Positions 45,301 through 56,744 of a stretch of DNA of 64,000 nucleotides are shown here, piece after piece. Every line of letters begins with the position of its first letter. Positions within the stretch are counted from its first letter, which is position 1. Source of the DNA: Lepiota brunneoincarnata (taxonomy: Eukaryota; Basidiomycota; Agaricomycetes; Agaricales; Agaricaceae). Under the pieces are notes generated by a model, which was given only the letters and a program-made list of their open reading frames with translations, was not told the origin of the DNA and made no database searches. The DNA lies in the NCBI GenBank assembly GCA_023014365.1, contig JAEBUN010000023.1:372001-436000 (forward strand). Reading direction: 5' to 3'. Position numbers and translations under genes: made by a program.

Positions 45301-45925
45301 ATGCAACTGACATCCAGCCCGATGAGGAGATTAACCCCTACATTGCCGACATGAAGGATTCAAGTCACTGGATCATCCCGGAGCCGCCCGTACACGATAT
45401 CAGCACTTGCCAGCTCAAGAGTATCAAGCTGCGCAAGCTCCCGCTCGATGTCAATCTTGCAAGTCAGGCCGCTCGGAATCACGTACAAGACCTCGACGTC
45501 GAGAACGAAACCAAATACCGTGCCAGCCTCGAGTTCATTATCGATGATAATCCCGAACCGTCCCGTGACATTTAAGCTGCTCACGAACCCAGTATTTGTG
45601 ACACCGCCACCATGCCGCCCGGGGCCCAAGGGGCCGCATGAGGTGCATTTGCGTGAGCTACCGCGTTATCAGAAGAATATTTGGTCTATCGAGCAGCTCA
45701 AGGACCATACGCAGTGGGACGATGAGGATTCGGACAATGACAGCGCATGATGTGATGATTATAAATGCGACGGGCAAGGGCGCTGAGGTGCTGGCAAGGG
45801 CCTGGTGCTCGGAGCGTGGGAGGAATGCTATTATTCGACGTGCCGGTGGACCCTGTTTTGTTTGCTCTGTTCGGGCAGCCGGGAAGCGAGGTTTGGGTCT
45901 GGGGACGTTGATCTGGGTGGGATGA
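42393..45925 (+). pseudogene. HeLo-domain/TPR protein gene broken by several small indels
   Basis: The start MEAAGLAVGIVALWESCVQV and FEIVNFTRQYGMDYEILSVK are a HeLo (HET-S N-terminal type) domain, continuing AVGLGDDTSN, VVRLLGCIQHVFEDSERLQN. A linker and the block LECWDFERLKPGLKDHDT follow. After ITYADPAYERDRNRRIGDLY comes a TPR module (AFKKKGDEAWKKKDYQAASD, AKAWSRLGMAKLKLGCGKQA). The conserved C-terminal region KWPYINEVRDYAEDVY, LPGKWFSFKIMSALILCTPS runs to AIIRRAGGPCFVCSVRAA (stop 45923-45925). Homologous blocks lie in different frames. Shifts are needed near 42545, 43118, 43490-43543, 43890, 44440, 45555 and 45740, with few other stops. HeLo domains are membrane-targeting cell-death modules; this copy should be dead unless the indels are sequencing errors. 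Confidence 0.75.
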
Positions 45926-46689
45926 ACGAGGGGCTTCAGCTTGCTGGAGGGAACAGGACGTTTTTCAGTCATGTCTTTATCTTATGTTCTTTGTATATGA
46001 TCCAGAAATCGTCTCAAATATGGCATGGTATACCCAGGATTTGATGAGAATCGCGTTTGAAGTGGGCTAAATGCGAGAGCGAGACGCACGTTAGGGACAG
46101 AGTCAGCTCACCATCATCAAAAGAGCCTCTACTGATATTCAATTAATATGGTCTATGAGAAACTCCAAGGCTGTCGGTCATAGGAATAACAGAAACACCC
46201 TCCATTGGTCCAGGGTGGTAGCGGGAGCTGTAAGCTCCAGTGTTTATGATCCATCATTGAGCTTGCCTCTGGAATCACTATCGGAACCATGGTTTCGAGT
46301 AGCAGTATCACAATGGAGCTGTATCGTTGATAACTGAGCAGGAACACTGGTCCCGTGTAAGCCTGCAGCTCACTACGCGAAGATTGGGGATGAGACGAGT
46401 GCTCTGTTTCTTTAGAAAATCCTGGATGAGCCACGGGGATCTGTCCGAAGGAGTGAGGACATAGGCATGTGCAGGATACCAGTGAGAACCACCTTCGAAA
46501 GCAAAATTCAGAAACTCGGTAGGCATGACAATGCAAAGTCGGTCAGACTTACATAGTCCAATACACTGGTGTCACTAACACACCCTGAGAACTGAGTAGT
46601 GCGAAGAAACTGATAACTAAAGGTTGTCAGTAATTTACCACCAAGCTTCTTTCAAGAGCATCGAGACATATAAAATAACCTGGCAGTTC
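45926..46689. other. Intergenic, no gene assigned
   Basis: A minus-strand frame at 46308-46526 (EFLNFAFEGGSHWYPAHAYV) has protein-like composition but no start context or partner exons that I can support. Confidence 0.3.
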
Positions 46690-46990
46690 GTTAAATTTGA
46701 GTGACCAGTCTAAGCCTCTGGTGCACATCTGCTATCGTCGTCACTGGTTGAACCTCTTATGGTACCTCTGGCAACTCTCACTGCGGGCGTCCGTGACCAC
46801 TACAACCACAGGCTTTTCAGTCTCTGGCACCAGTGATGAGCCTAGTGAGTATAATATTCGTCATGGGTGCTCCATTTCACATCTTCGCTCGCCTTATCCT
46901 CTTGGCGCTCGCATTTACGACCTTCTGTCCACTCCTGTCGGGGCGAATGCAAACATCGAGCAGATATCTCTTGTCCCCCATATATGATTT
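46690..46990 (+). pseudogene. C-terminal relic of multi-TM gene
   Basis: GAPFHIFARLILLALAFTTF matches the GAPLYIFARLALLVLPFTTL segment of the family, and remnants of the following LPPEA...PHI end can be traced in other frames. No N-terminal part is nearby. Confidence 0.65.
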
Positions 46991-48317
46991 TTGTCGCACG
47001 TCTATATTTATTGTTGTGCTCTCCTACGTTCCCTGTTCCCTTGAGCTTTCTTACAGGTCTTCAATCTATGATACCTGTAGCACCGTGATCATCATCTTCG
47101 CGGGTCCTACCATAAGCAAGAGTTAATGGCCGCCAGGTCGGTATATGCATCACGTATCCTCAGCTACAGGCCGGGTTCTGGTACAAGCTTCGATGCATGT
47201 GGCCACCGCCCCCGCCTGTCACACTGTGAACCAGGCATAAGCGGTCGCTCCTGCTTTAGCGTATTTTGACGTGCAATCTGTGATGAAACCCCACTGAATC
47301 CAACTTTTGTTGGTGTGCCAGCTGGTCTTAAGTGTTATAATCAGGAGAGATGAAAATCAGGAGAAGGACGTGAAGTCAGACGGACAGTGAAGAGAAGCAG
47401 GGCAAATTTAGGAGCAGACTGGGCTATGCGAGATATCAGCGGGGGAGGGAGATGTTTATGGTCATAGGAGTATTCCGGATCCGTTCCTAACACACCTGGA
47501 CATGAGCTCAAGTCGGGCATAAATCGGGTATGTAAGTATAGAGCATACAGCCACTCACTACCATCTGTCATTGAAACCAGCCGAGAGCTTCGATAGGCCT
47601 CTTAACAGCAATTGTTCATCTACCAAGAGGTTGTACTCTCCGTGGTAGTAGGTACACCAGGCACAATTTGGACATTGGCTGTGTGTCAAATAGAGGGTAA
47701 CCATATCAACCAAGGTTCCTGCACGTCAACAGTGGTTCCGTGTCACTCTTTGGCTGTGTCAGAGCTACGGGTGGGGGAAGGACAAAAGACTAGCATCGAA
47801 TAGGGGAGGGTGGGTCGTGAATGCGGCCCCCTCAATCAAATACGATTCTCTACGGGGGTATAATCTGCAAGTGGATAGTTTGTAGATTAACAAACGAGTG
47901 CAAAACCCAAACCAAATGCAGTGTGCAGTACAGCATCAAAACTCACACAGCACTTATTTGCCAATCATTTATACAACACGTCCCCAGGTCAATCAAAGAA
48001 AACCCCACGATTTGACCGTGACATTGTCGGATCTGACGGTGCCGAATCGCCATCGATACTCCCCTCACTAAATGAGTTGATCATAGTCATCGCACGCCCA
48101 AACGGCATGAAGGTACATGAAGGCCGTGAATGTCCGGGGACTAGAGATCAGTTAAAGGAGATATCTGAGCTTAGCACATTTATGATTTTAACAGCCAGTA
48201 GTGAGAACCATCACTTACCCAAGGCAAGCCTGTGCAGGCCTTAAGGAGTCGATGTGTACGATGAGATCATAGGATATAACCCCGAGCGAAACACGCCTGA
48301 GAGGTCCCAACACCAGA
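46991..48317. other. 1.3 kb intergenic, no gene seen
   Basis: Nothing recognisable; upstream region of the multi-TM gene at 48318. Confidence 0.4.
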
Positions 48318-49898
48318 ATGTTCATTATCATCCTTCTGTTCTTCACCCTCCGCTTGACTTCGGGTATGCCTCTGGCAGTCCATTGCACGGACAGTGAACG
48401 CGGACCGCCGTCAGTCCTCGGGAGAGAAACTCCTGATCCGTTGAATGCTGCAGGGTCTCGAACGAACCAAGACATTATCTGGAGCTGCCTTGCAACGATT
48501 TTCGCATGTACATGGGTGGCCGTTCATCCAAATTTGCCAGGACCATGGGACTCGTGGTGGGCAGGGGCCAAGAGAAAGACAGTGATAATGATATACGCAC
48601 TACTTGCACCAGAGTTTATGGCGATTTGGGCGATGCGACAATGGATTGCGGCTGGAGAGATTGCTAGGAGGTTCAATGAGACACACAGCACAACAGGTGG
48701 GTGGCGCATAACTGACCCTATGTAATAACAGAAAATAACACTCATTTATTATGGCCAGAGATCCGAAGAAACGCTCCCGATACAGCCTCGCAATACATTT
48801 TTTCCATAAAAGCCTTGAAGGAGCGGTGGGCAGCACTTAGGAGTGGGATAGAGGTATGCTTCAAAGGCCCACGCCACGATGCGCCCCTAAGATGGACGCG
48901 TACGCACGGATTCTTCGTGCAGATGGGCGGATTCATCATGTGCAGAGGAAGAACACCAGTCAAGGTGCTTGGGCTCGATGAACTGTTGGAGATGATCGAG
49001 GAGAAGAAAGTGGATGTTCCAGACTATACCGAGGACGACATAGGCGACAAGAGCAAAGGCGATTTTCTCGCTAAACTCGTTGTCGTTCTCCAGACGACGT
49101 GGTTCGCACTCCAATGCCTCGCTCGTTGGGTCTTGCCACCTCCCAGTTACCGAGCTCGAAGTCGTTACGCTTGCGTTCGCTACGCTTAATGTGATCACAT
49201 ACGCGTTGTGGTGGAAAAAGCCACAGAATGCTTCTGTTGCCATCCGTATTCAGCTAAAAGACCGCCCCAGGGGTAGATCAGATATGGCGAACAATGGTGT
49301 CTCCATAGCAGAGGATATTCCAGAGACGGGAGAGCTGACTGAGAGGGGGTGAAGAGAAGGAAAGTAGAATCACCCAGGATCGTAAAGAAAGCGATGAACG
49401 AGGGATGGGATGGCTGGCTGGCCGGGGTCCCATTTGTTTTCGTCCTTGGACTCGTTTATCCTCTCTTCAAATTGAGCGGTTTTGCAGAGTCTGAGCGTGG
49501 GATGCTGCGTACACCAATGTTCTCTGCGGACCGGCGTCGTGAACGGCGTGATATCCTTCCTCTTACCGCGATTGGTGTGCTATTTGGGTGTATCCACCTC
49601 ATCCCATGGTGGTTCTCATTCCCGTCCATTGCAGAACGCTTGCTCATGGCGTGCGTCTGCCTTCATAATGATCATGGAACCTCTAATGTTGCTTCCGACA
49701 TTTCTCACCGTGGACACCAATAAACACTGGCTTGTCCGGTTTTTGGGATTCCTGACAGCTGCACTCTCCGTGGTGGGTGCTCCCCTCTATATCTTCGCTC
49801 GTCTCGCCCTCCTGGTACTCCCGTTCACGACCTTGCGTCAGCTCCCACCAGAGGCATACACCAAGATCGAGTGGACAACCTTCCTCCCCCATATCTGA
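48318..49898 (+). pseudogene. Full-length multi-TM gene with frameshifts
   Basis: This is the only copy here with both halves. A signal-like start (MFIIILLFFTLRLTSG) is followed by WSCLATIFACTWVAVHPNLP, MIYALLAPEFMAIWAMRQW and an intron after RFNETH. Then come TRTHGFFVQMGGFIMCRGRT, KSKGDFLAKLVVVLQTTWFA, VTLAFATLNVITYALWWKKP, FVFVLGLVYPLFKLSGF, GVLFGCIHLIPWWFSFPSIA, ASAFIMIMEPLMLLPTF, VVGAPLYIFARLALLVLPFT and LRQLPPEAYTKIEWTTFLPH, then I and stop. Three one-base shifts break it, near 49130 (CGTTGGG), 49345 (GGGGG) and 49645 (CTCATGG). Two are at or next to homopolymers, so sequencing error cannot be excluded. It serves as the reference for the family's layout. Confidence 0.7.
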
Positions 49899-50540
49899 CC
49901 TTGGTCTCATTTTAGCATCTACTGTTTATATGGACATTCTGAATAGCCCCTGGTCGTCTACATATCCCCGCCTCCCTTGCGCACATATTTGATGATCACT
50001 TTTGCGTTGTGAGTCGATCTTCAGATGACGCCTGTAATACCGTGTAAGCCTCAGGATCACACGTTCTTACAGATAAGTTTTGGCCCCCGACCAGTCATGA
50101 CCATCATGCATTCATATTTTCCACCCTTGACCTCATAGAAGGGCACTCATTGTCACGTACCTGTTCCTGTATGAATACAGCACCCGATGAGATGATGACT
50201 CTGTTTGACGGCGCTGAAACACTTCCATAAATTAGGTCTGCAGACTGCTACAGACAATTGAAGCAATGCTAGGTCTCGTTTATGCTCTCTTGCTGAAGCA
50301 CGGCCCGATTCGGCGATGGCAGCCTGGGGTGGCCCGGATCTGGGTGAGGTATACACAGAGCGCAGCCGAACAGCCAATAAAGAAGATATGCAGAATATAG
50401 CTGAATGGTCGATGGATGTATGGTTTGTGTGAGGTAGACCTGTGCAAGGCCCCTCTCAGGTTGATCACGGGTGTCACGGTATACATCGTTTCGAAGTGGG
50501 CCTATAAGTATCCCTGGGGTCTCTTGAAATCCTATTGTCA
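49899..50540. other. Intergenic, no gene seen
   Basis: Only short frames. Confidence 0.4.
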
Positions 50541-50935
50541 ATATGTTGATCATCGTCCTTCTCCTCTCCGCTTTCAACTTATCTTCAAGTACACCCCTGG
50601 AAACTCCTCGCACAGACACTGAGCATGTACCACTAGCAGGTTTTGGGTAGCAATTGCCTGAGAACTGGAATGTTGCGCGTTATCGAACAAAATAGGACAT
50701 CATCTGAAGCTGCCTGGCGACGATTTTCGTGTGTACCTGGGTGGCCGTTCACCCGGATTTGCCGGGACCGCAAGATTTATGGTTGGCGTAAATGAAGAGA
50801 AGGGGCGGCGGCAGTGATTTATGAGCTTCTTGCATCGGAGTTCATAGCAATTTGGGCGATGCGACAGTGGATTCCTGCTGGAGAGATTGCGACGAGGTTC
50901 AATGCGATACATGCCAAGGCTGGTGAGTGACCGAC
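50541..50935 (+). pseudogene. 5' relic of multi-TM gene
   Basis: It starts MLIIVLLLSAFNLSSSTPLE and, after stops, continues SCLATIFVCTWVAVHPDLPG. Further traces of the EFIAIWAMRQWIPAGEIATR segment follow in another frame. It ends at the start of the tandem array. Confidence 0.75.
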
Positions 50936-50944
50936 AGTCGTTGG

Positions 50945-51322
50945 TCATGACCCACAAGACGTCCGACATCCTGCATAGTAGACATATGAATTCGAGATTT
51001 TCGGAATTATCAGAGGGAATTTACCAAGGTGCTGCAGATTCTTGAGTTTGACTTGAATATTTGATTTCTCATGAGCACCAGGCGCGATGCCACTCCGGAA
51101 CAATGGCCATCCGATCATTGCCAGCGAGAGTGGTTTGAGCAGGAGTGGTAAGGAAGTGAGCTTAGTGAACCGGTGGAACCCAGGTACAACACCCTGGTTG
51201 GGAGAGCAGAGCGACTGACAGCAGTATGGACAGGATTCTGGGAAGAGGATGGCAAATAGCGAGCAAGGAATACTCGCGCTAAACAATGACAGTACCCTCT
51301 TAATGTCTACCACGCCCAGTGT
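50945..51322 (-). pseudogene. Fragment 1 of the branched-chain E2 gene
   Basis: Minus-strand remnants (PNQGVVPGFHRFTKLTSLPL, LLKPLSLAMIGWPLFRSGI, VKLKNLQHLGK) match the catalytic-domain region of the functional E2 gene at about 60590-61050. There is no lipoyl part, promoter or C-terminal end. Confidence 0.8.
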
Positions 51323-51774
51323 ATATGTATCCAAAGATCAAGCCACCTTGCAATTGTCAGCGTTCAAGTACCTTGATCAGTCAGTGCCTTTTTCCAACTC
51401 GCGCAGGAGGGGAGGGAAGGTGATTTACCTTATGTCAGTGAACAAACCCCACTGCACTCTTTTCCTTTGGAAGTGACAAACGTCCACAATGATTCGGAAT
51501 CCGGAGAACCGGATTTTGGGTTGGGGGTGATGATAGACATTGGGATGCTGGAAGAGAAATGTTCCCTGGGATTAGCGAGAATCTAATTCAAAGCAGGAGA
51601 ATTACAGATCCTGGTAACAACAAGGCCATCAGCCCGGTGGTCAGTTAAGTAAACCGGAGTACTCATGCACTATGACCACACACATACCAAAATACACAAA
51701 GATGCGTGGGAATGATGCCTCAGACCTGGATAGGGGATGAAACCCACGCAAGACATTTCTTCAACAACTACCAG
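51323..51774. other. Upstream region of F-box copy 1
   Basis: Contains the block GAATCCGGA...TTGGGGGTGATGATA (about 51500-51540) shared by all three units (also near 54780 and 57860). No gene. Confidence 0.55.
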
Positions 51775-53199
51775 ATGCCACGGAATACACGACTGAAGAA
51801 CCGAAGAGGGGGGCTTACTACCCAGTATGTTCATTATCCCTTTCCCTTGATGCCGTCTTCAATCAATCATACACCCAGCTGCCAAATTACCTGTGGACGT
51901 TATTGACCTGATCATTCACTATGTCCGAGACCATTTTCAAACCCTCGTATTCTGCTCACTCGTATCCTCGGAATGGCTCTTTGCATCAAGGAGTTACCTG
52001 TTCCGTGACGTAATCATCTATATTCAGGACTTGGAAATGTTTTTCCATCTCCTCGACTCCCCGCACTGTACCTTCTCTGGCCACATTCGCATTCTACGGT
52101 TGAACGGGTTTGACCCCAAAAGAGAGACCGTCAACGACAGGCTTGCCCTTTCTACTTCAGTATTTGAGTTTGGTCGCTTCAAGAAAAGGGTGGGCGGCTT
52201 GGGCCAGCTCCTTCCATGCATCAACCACCTCCACATTCGTGATTTCCCAACATCCACAATGTCATCAACGTTGCGACAGACATTCTTTGGTGGGTTTCGA
52301 CAGATCACTACCCTAACAGTAGAAGGGTGTTGCGGTCTGATCATGAAACATGAGCATCATTTCGTTGATTTCATATGCTCATTTTCGAATCTGCGGTGTC
52401 TGGTGTGCGGGAACATGCAACTGCAACTCGAACCTGGGAGTGCGACGGAGACCACCCGTACGCTCCCTCATGGCCTCACCTCGATCGATCTTCAGTTTCC
52501 CCAGTCTCGCCCTATAAATATGCTTCTATCTTCACCCTCAATCCACTGCCTTCAGTCCCTCACCTTGCATCCTGAGCAAGGCAGACCAAGTCTCAGTTTC
52601 TGCTGAGCTTATAAAGGCAATGGGCCCAACATTGAAATATATCAAGCTTCGACTAGAAGTAACCTTACCTATCGACGTTGGTAAGTGCTCCTTCACCCCA
52701 ATGATAAGCCTGACTCATTGCTGTATGCCAATACTCCCAAATCTTTTGGTCAAATCTGCCGGTAAAAAAGTTCCTCCTCTCACACTGCGATACAATGATC
52801 ATCTGGAAACATTATCCATGATCACAGGCTCCTGGCCATACTCCTGCCAAGAAGGTACTGCAAAATGGATCGCAAACCTTCTCCATACGATTCGCTCTCC
52901 AGATCTCAATCGGCTCGTCCTCAGCGTTGATTCTACTGACTTCTCCTGCTGTTGGCCTAGACAAGATGTTGCAGACGCTCTTGAACAGCGCAAGTTCCAA
53001 AACCTCAACTGAATTACTGCTGGTTCTTAGATTCCGCTACCCCTACAAAACCCCTCAAATTGAACGAGTAAGGGGGAAATGGGTACCCTTAATGGTTGGA
53101 GGGGGCTATAAAGAAGCATCGAGGGTTGAAGTGTATGAAGAAAATCCGGATCATAGCGGGAAAGTGAGATTGGCTGTGTCGTCCGGGGAATTCGAATGA
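51775..53199 (+). pseudogene. F-box protein, array copy 1, frameshifted
   Basis: It closely matches the intact copy at 58045. It keeps VDVIDLIIHYVRDHFQTLVF, EWLFASRSYLFRDVIIYIQD, HCTFSGHIRILRLNGFDPKR and the terminal VRLAVSSGEFE. Three one-base insertions relative to copies 2 and 3 break the frame: in a run of six G near 51800, near 52573, and at 53011 where LNELLL becomes LN-stop. Confidence 0.8.
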
Positions 53200-53924
53200 G
53201 AGGATCGTCTCTGGTAGAGAGAATACCCACCATCTCCAGTAGTCCTTAGACACGAATGAATTTCTGGATTATTTGACTCATCAAAATCCATCACCCCATA
53301 CAAACTGAGCGTGTTTCAAGAGTATGAGCGTGTGCCCATGTTCTTTGCAGGTCGTAAAAGTCATCGACATGACCTCGTTATGGTCCTCTTGCGACAATTT
53401 TTGTGCTATTTTGGATGCATTTAACTCATTCCATGGTCACTCCCATTCCCGTCTACGGCAGAGGGATTCTCAGTTGACCGGATTCAGTCAGCTCAAAGTC
53501 CCTGATTTTTCCCTCTCGAGACCTCACTGGTGCAACAAGGCCCCGCGTCCCGTAAATTTTATACTTCCGGTACGGGGCTTTATTACCTGAACGGTAGAAA
53601 CCTCTTGCACCAATCCCCTTCACCCAGCAGTTGTGGAGTCGATGTGGGCCTGTACTTCTACAAACTGGAGAGCTATAAGGTGTCTCATGTGCTTCCAAGT
53701 GATTTCGGTTCCTCGATCTTTCAAGAACGTCATGGGTGTCAACTTTCGTTAGTTGGTTGTCTCTGAGGTATAATTTTATTTCAAGAGAGGTGGAGTGTGC
53801 TGTTCGATGACAGCAGCCCCAATCAGTCTTTCTACTAAAGTATACCGGTGGTTCCAGTAGTAGAAAAGCCATCAATTAGTCAATGAGAAAAGATCCATTC
53901 ATCACAACAATAACACAGGACCTC
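53200..53924. other. 3' flank of F-box copy 1 with multi-TM scrap
   Basis: 53390-53480 resembles the FGCIHLIPWWFSFPSIAERL segment of the multi-TM gene (TGTGCTATTTTGGATGCA, CATGGTCACTCCCATTCCCG). 53520-53760 is matched by 59810-60060. No intact gene. Confidence 0.55.
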
Positions 53925-54680
53925 CTACACCAAAACCTGGATCAACCAACTCGTACCCTCCACATACACCCTCCAGCTCTCAACAAACACTGCCAACTCT
54001 GCACCCCAAACGACACGACGATCAGCACTCTAACTGACTGGCAACTTGAGTCTACGTTCCCCAGCCTGAGCGACAGCGTCCCAATGCTCCTCGCTCACTA
54101 CCCATCACCCCACTCTGCACGTCCAATCCGCGCAAATCGCAACATCACATCCAGGAACCAGAACAAGGCTCGCAAACACTCTTTTGCCAATGCTATCGAC
54201 GTCGCTTATGGTGATCGTACCTCCATGTTTGGGCATTTCTTTTGGTGCAAGGCCACAGGGTGACCACCTGCATAATAGACGAATGAGTGGGAGCTTCTGA
54301 GTGTCAGAATATGTTTATCAAGGTGTTGCAGTGGCTAGAATACCGAACAGGGAATAAGAGTTGATCCCGACAAGGGTTGGCGTATAGAGATCAGAGTTAT
54401 ATCAGTGTTAGGGCGTGTTGTAAGCGTCAGTTTCAATCTCTCTTGAACATCAGGCATGATGCTACTTCGGAACAATGCCACCCCATCATTACGACTGAAT
54501 GATTTTAGGACGACCGGCAAGGATGTGAGCTTGGTGAACTGGTGGGACTCTGGTACATTATCCTGGTTGGGAGCGGGACATAAAGCAGAGCAGTTGATGG
54601 GAGCAAGAGCAGGATCCTGGGAAGAGGATGACAGGTAACAAGCAGGAATACTCGCTCCGCTAGTCAACTTCAATTCCACC
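53925..54680 (-). pseudogene. Fragment 2 of the branched-chain E2 gene
   Basis: Matches 60238-61020 of the functional gene, including PNQDNVPESHQFTKLTSLPV and SSIMPDVQERLKLTL, and reaches the C-terminal exon. Stops and indels are present and the 5' half is missing. Confidence 0.85.
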
Positions 54681-55061
54681 TAGTACGAAGGGGCCGCTGA
54701 TTTACTAGTCTCCAGCTGTCAGCAAGCAAATTTCCCCATTGGCTCTGTTCCTTTGGAAGTAGCGAATGTCCACAACGGTTCAGAATCCGGAAAATGGGAT
54801 TTCGGGTTGGGGGTGATGATAACATTGAGGCGCTGGGAGAGGAGAAATGTTCCCTGGGATTGGCGAGAGTCGTCTAACTCGAAGCAGGATAATCGCGGAC
54901 CCTGGTTAAACCAACGTATTCATGCACTCATATGACCAAACAGACACAAAGATACACGGAATGAGTCTCAGATCTCAGACCTGGATAGGGGATGAAACCA
55001 CGCTAGACATTTCTTCAATACACGACCGAACAAACGAAGGAGGGGCTTACTACCTAGTAAG
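54681..55061. other. Upstream region of F-box copy 2
   Basis: Same leader as in units 1 and 3, with part of the first intron deleted before 55062. No gene. Confidence 0.5.
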
Positions 55062-56384
55062 ATGCGCCCAGCTGCCAAATTACCGATGGACGTTGTCGAT
55101 CTGATCATTCACTACTTCCGAGACCATTTCCAAACCCTCGCATTCTGCTCGCTCGTATCCTCAGAGTGGCTCTCTGCATCAAGGAGTTACCTGTTCCGTA
55201 ACTTAACCATCTACATCCAGGACTGGGATATGTTTTTCCATCTCCTCGACTCTCCGCACTGTACATTCTCCGGCCACGTTCGCATTCTACGATTGAACGG
55301 GTTTGGTCCCTAGCAGAGTGTCCATCAAGAACCTGTTTACCTTTTCCACTTCGGTATTTGGGTTTGGTCGCTTCAAGAAAAAGGTAGGTCGCTTGGGCCA
55401 ACTCCTTCCATGCATCAACCACCTCCACATTCGTGATTTCCCGACATACAAAATGTCACCAAAGTTACGACAGACATTCTTTGGCGGGTTTCGACAGATC
55501 ACTACCTTAACAGTAGAACGGTGTTGTGGTTCTATTTTGGAACCCGAGCATCATTTCATCGATTTCGTATGCTCGTTTCCAAATCTGCAGCATCTGATGT
55601 GTAGGAACGTGCAACTCAGACCTGGGATTACGATGGAAGCCACCCGTACACTCCCCCTTTGCCTCACCTCGGTTGACTTGGACTTTCCTCAGTCTCGCCC
55701 TATAGCTATGTTTATATCTTCACCCTCAATCCACTGCCTTCAGTCCCTCAGCTTGCGCCTGGGAAAAGTAGACGAAGTCTCGGTTTCTGCTGAGCTTCTA
55801 AAGGCAATGGGCACAACCCTGAAGCATCTCAAGCTTCGACTAGAAACAGGTTTACCTAACGACGTTGGTAAGTGCTCCTTCACCCCGATGATAAGCCTGA
55901 CTCACTGCTGTATGCTATACTCCTAAATCGTTCGGTCAAATCTGCCGATACAAAAGTCCCTCCTCTCACACTGCAATACAATGATTGCCTGGAAACAATA
56001 TCCACGATCGCGAGCTTTTGGCCACACCACTGCGACGGGGGTGCCATAAAATGGATACCAGACCTTCTCCATACAATCCGCTCTCCATACCTCAAGCGGC
56101 TCATTCTCAGCATTGATTATTCATTCTTTGCCTTCTCTTGGCATAGACAAGCTGTTGCAGACGTTCTTGAACAGCGCAAGATCCAAAACCTCAATGAACT
56201 ACTGCTGGTAGTCAGGTTCCGCTACCCCTCCTATATCCCTTTAATTGAACGGATAAGGGAAAGCTTGGCACTCCCAATGGTTCGAGGGAACCATAAAAAA
56301 GTAGTGAGGGTTAAACTGTATGAGGAAAATCCGGATTACAACGGAAAAGTGAGACTGGCTCTGTCGTCCGGGGAATTTGAATGA
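55062..56384 (+). pseudogene. F-box protein, array copy 2, disrupted
   Basis: Starts MRPAAKLPMDVVDLIIHYFR and reads through SSEWLSASRSYLFRNLTIYI to LNGFGP, then TAG at about 55312. The remainder (FTFSTSVFGFGRFKKKVGRL onward) is one frame over. The last exon (SVKSADTKVPPLTLQYND to LALSSGEFE, stop 56382-56384) is well preserved. Close relative of copy 3. Confidence 0.82.
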
Positions 56385-56744
56385 AGGGGTCGTATTTAGT
56401 AGCGAGAATGCCCAACAATATTTCTTCCAGTAGTCCTTAGACATAAATGAATTTCTGTATTATTTGATCCATCAGAGCCCACCATCCCATCCAAATCGAG
56501 CGGGTTTGAAGAGCCAAAGCGTGAACCGCTGCGTGTGCCCGTGTTCTTTGCAGATCGTAAAGGTCATCACCATGACCTCGTTAGTGGCAATTTGTGTGCT
56601 ATTTTGGATCCCGCGTTCCCATACCCGTCTATGGCGGAGGGATCCTTGGTTGACCGGATCCAGTCAGCTCAAAAAACCTGATTACCCCCTCTCGACACCT
56701 CACTGGTGCAATAAGTTGTAGCTTCTACACGCTAGGTACAGGGA
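56385..56744. other. 3' flank of F-box copy 2 with multi-TM scrap
   Basis: A shortened version of 53200-53924; the E2 fragment starts at its end. Confidence 0.5.

Larger units (their letters stand above)
50945..53924. repeat. Tandem array unit 1
   Basis: E2 fragment 1, F-box copy 1 and a multi-TM scrap (about 53390-53480) in the same order and orientation as units 2 and 3. Confidence 0.8.
53925..56744. repeat. Tandem array unit 2
   Basis: E2 fragment 2, F-box copy 2 and a multi-TM scrap (about 56590-56640). Confidence 0.8.
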
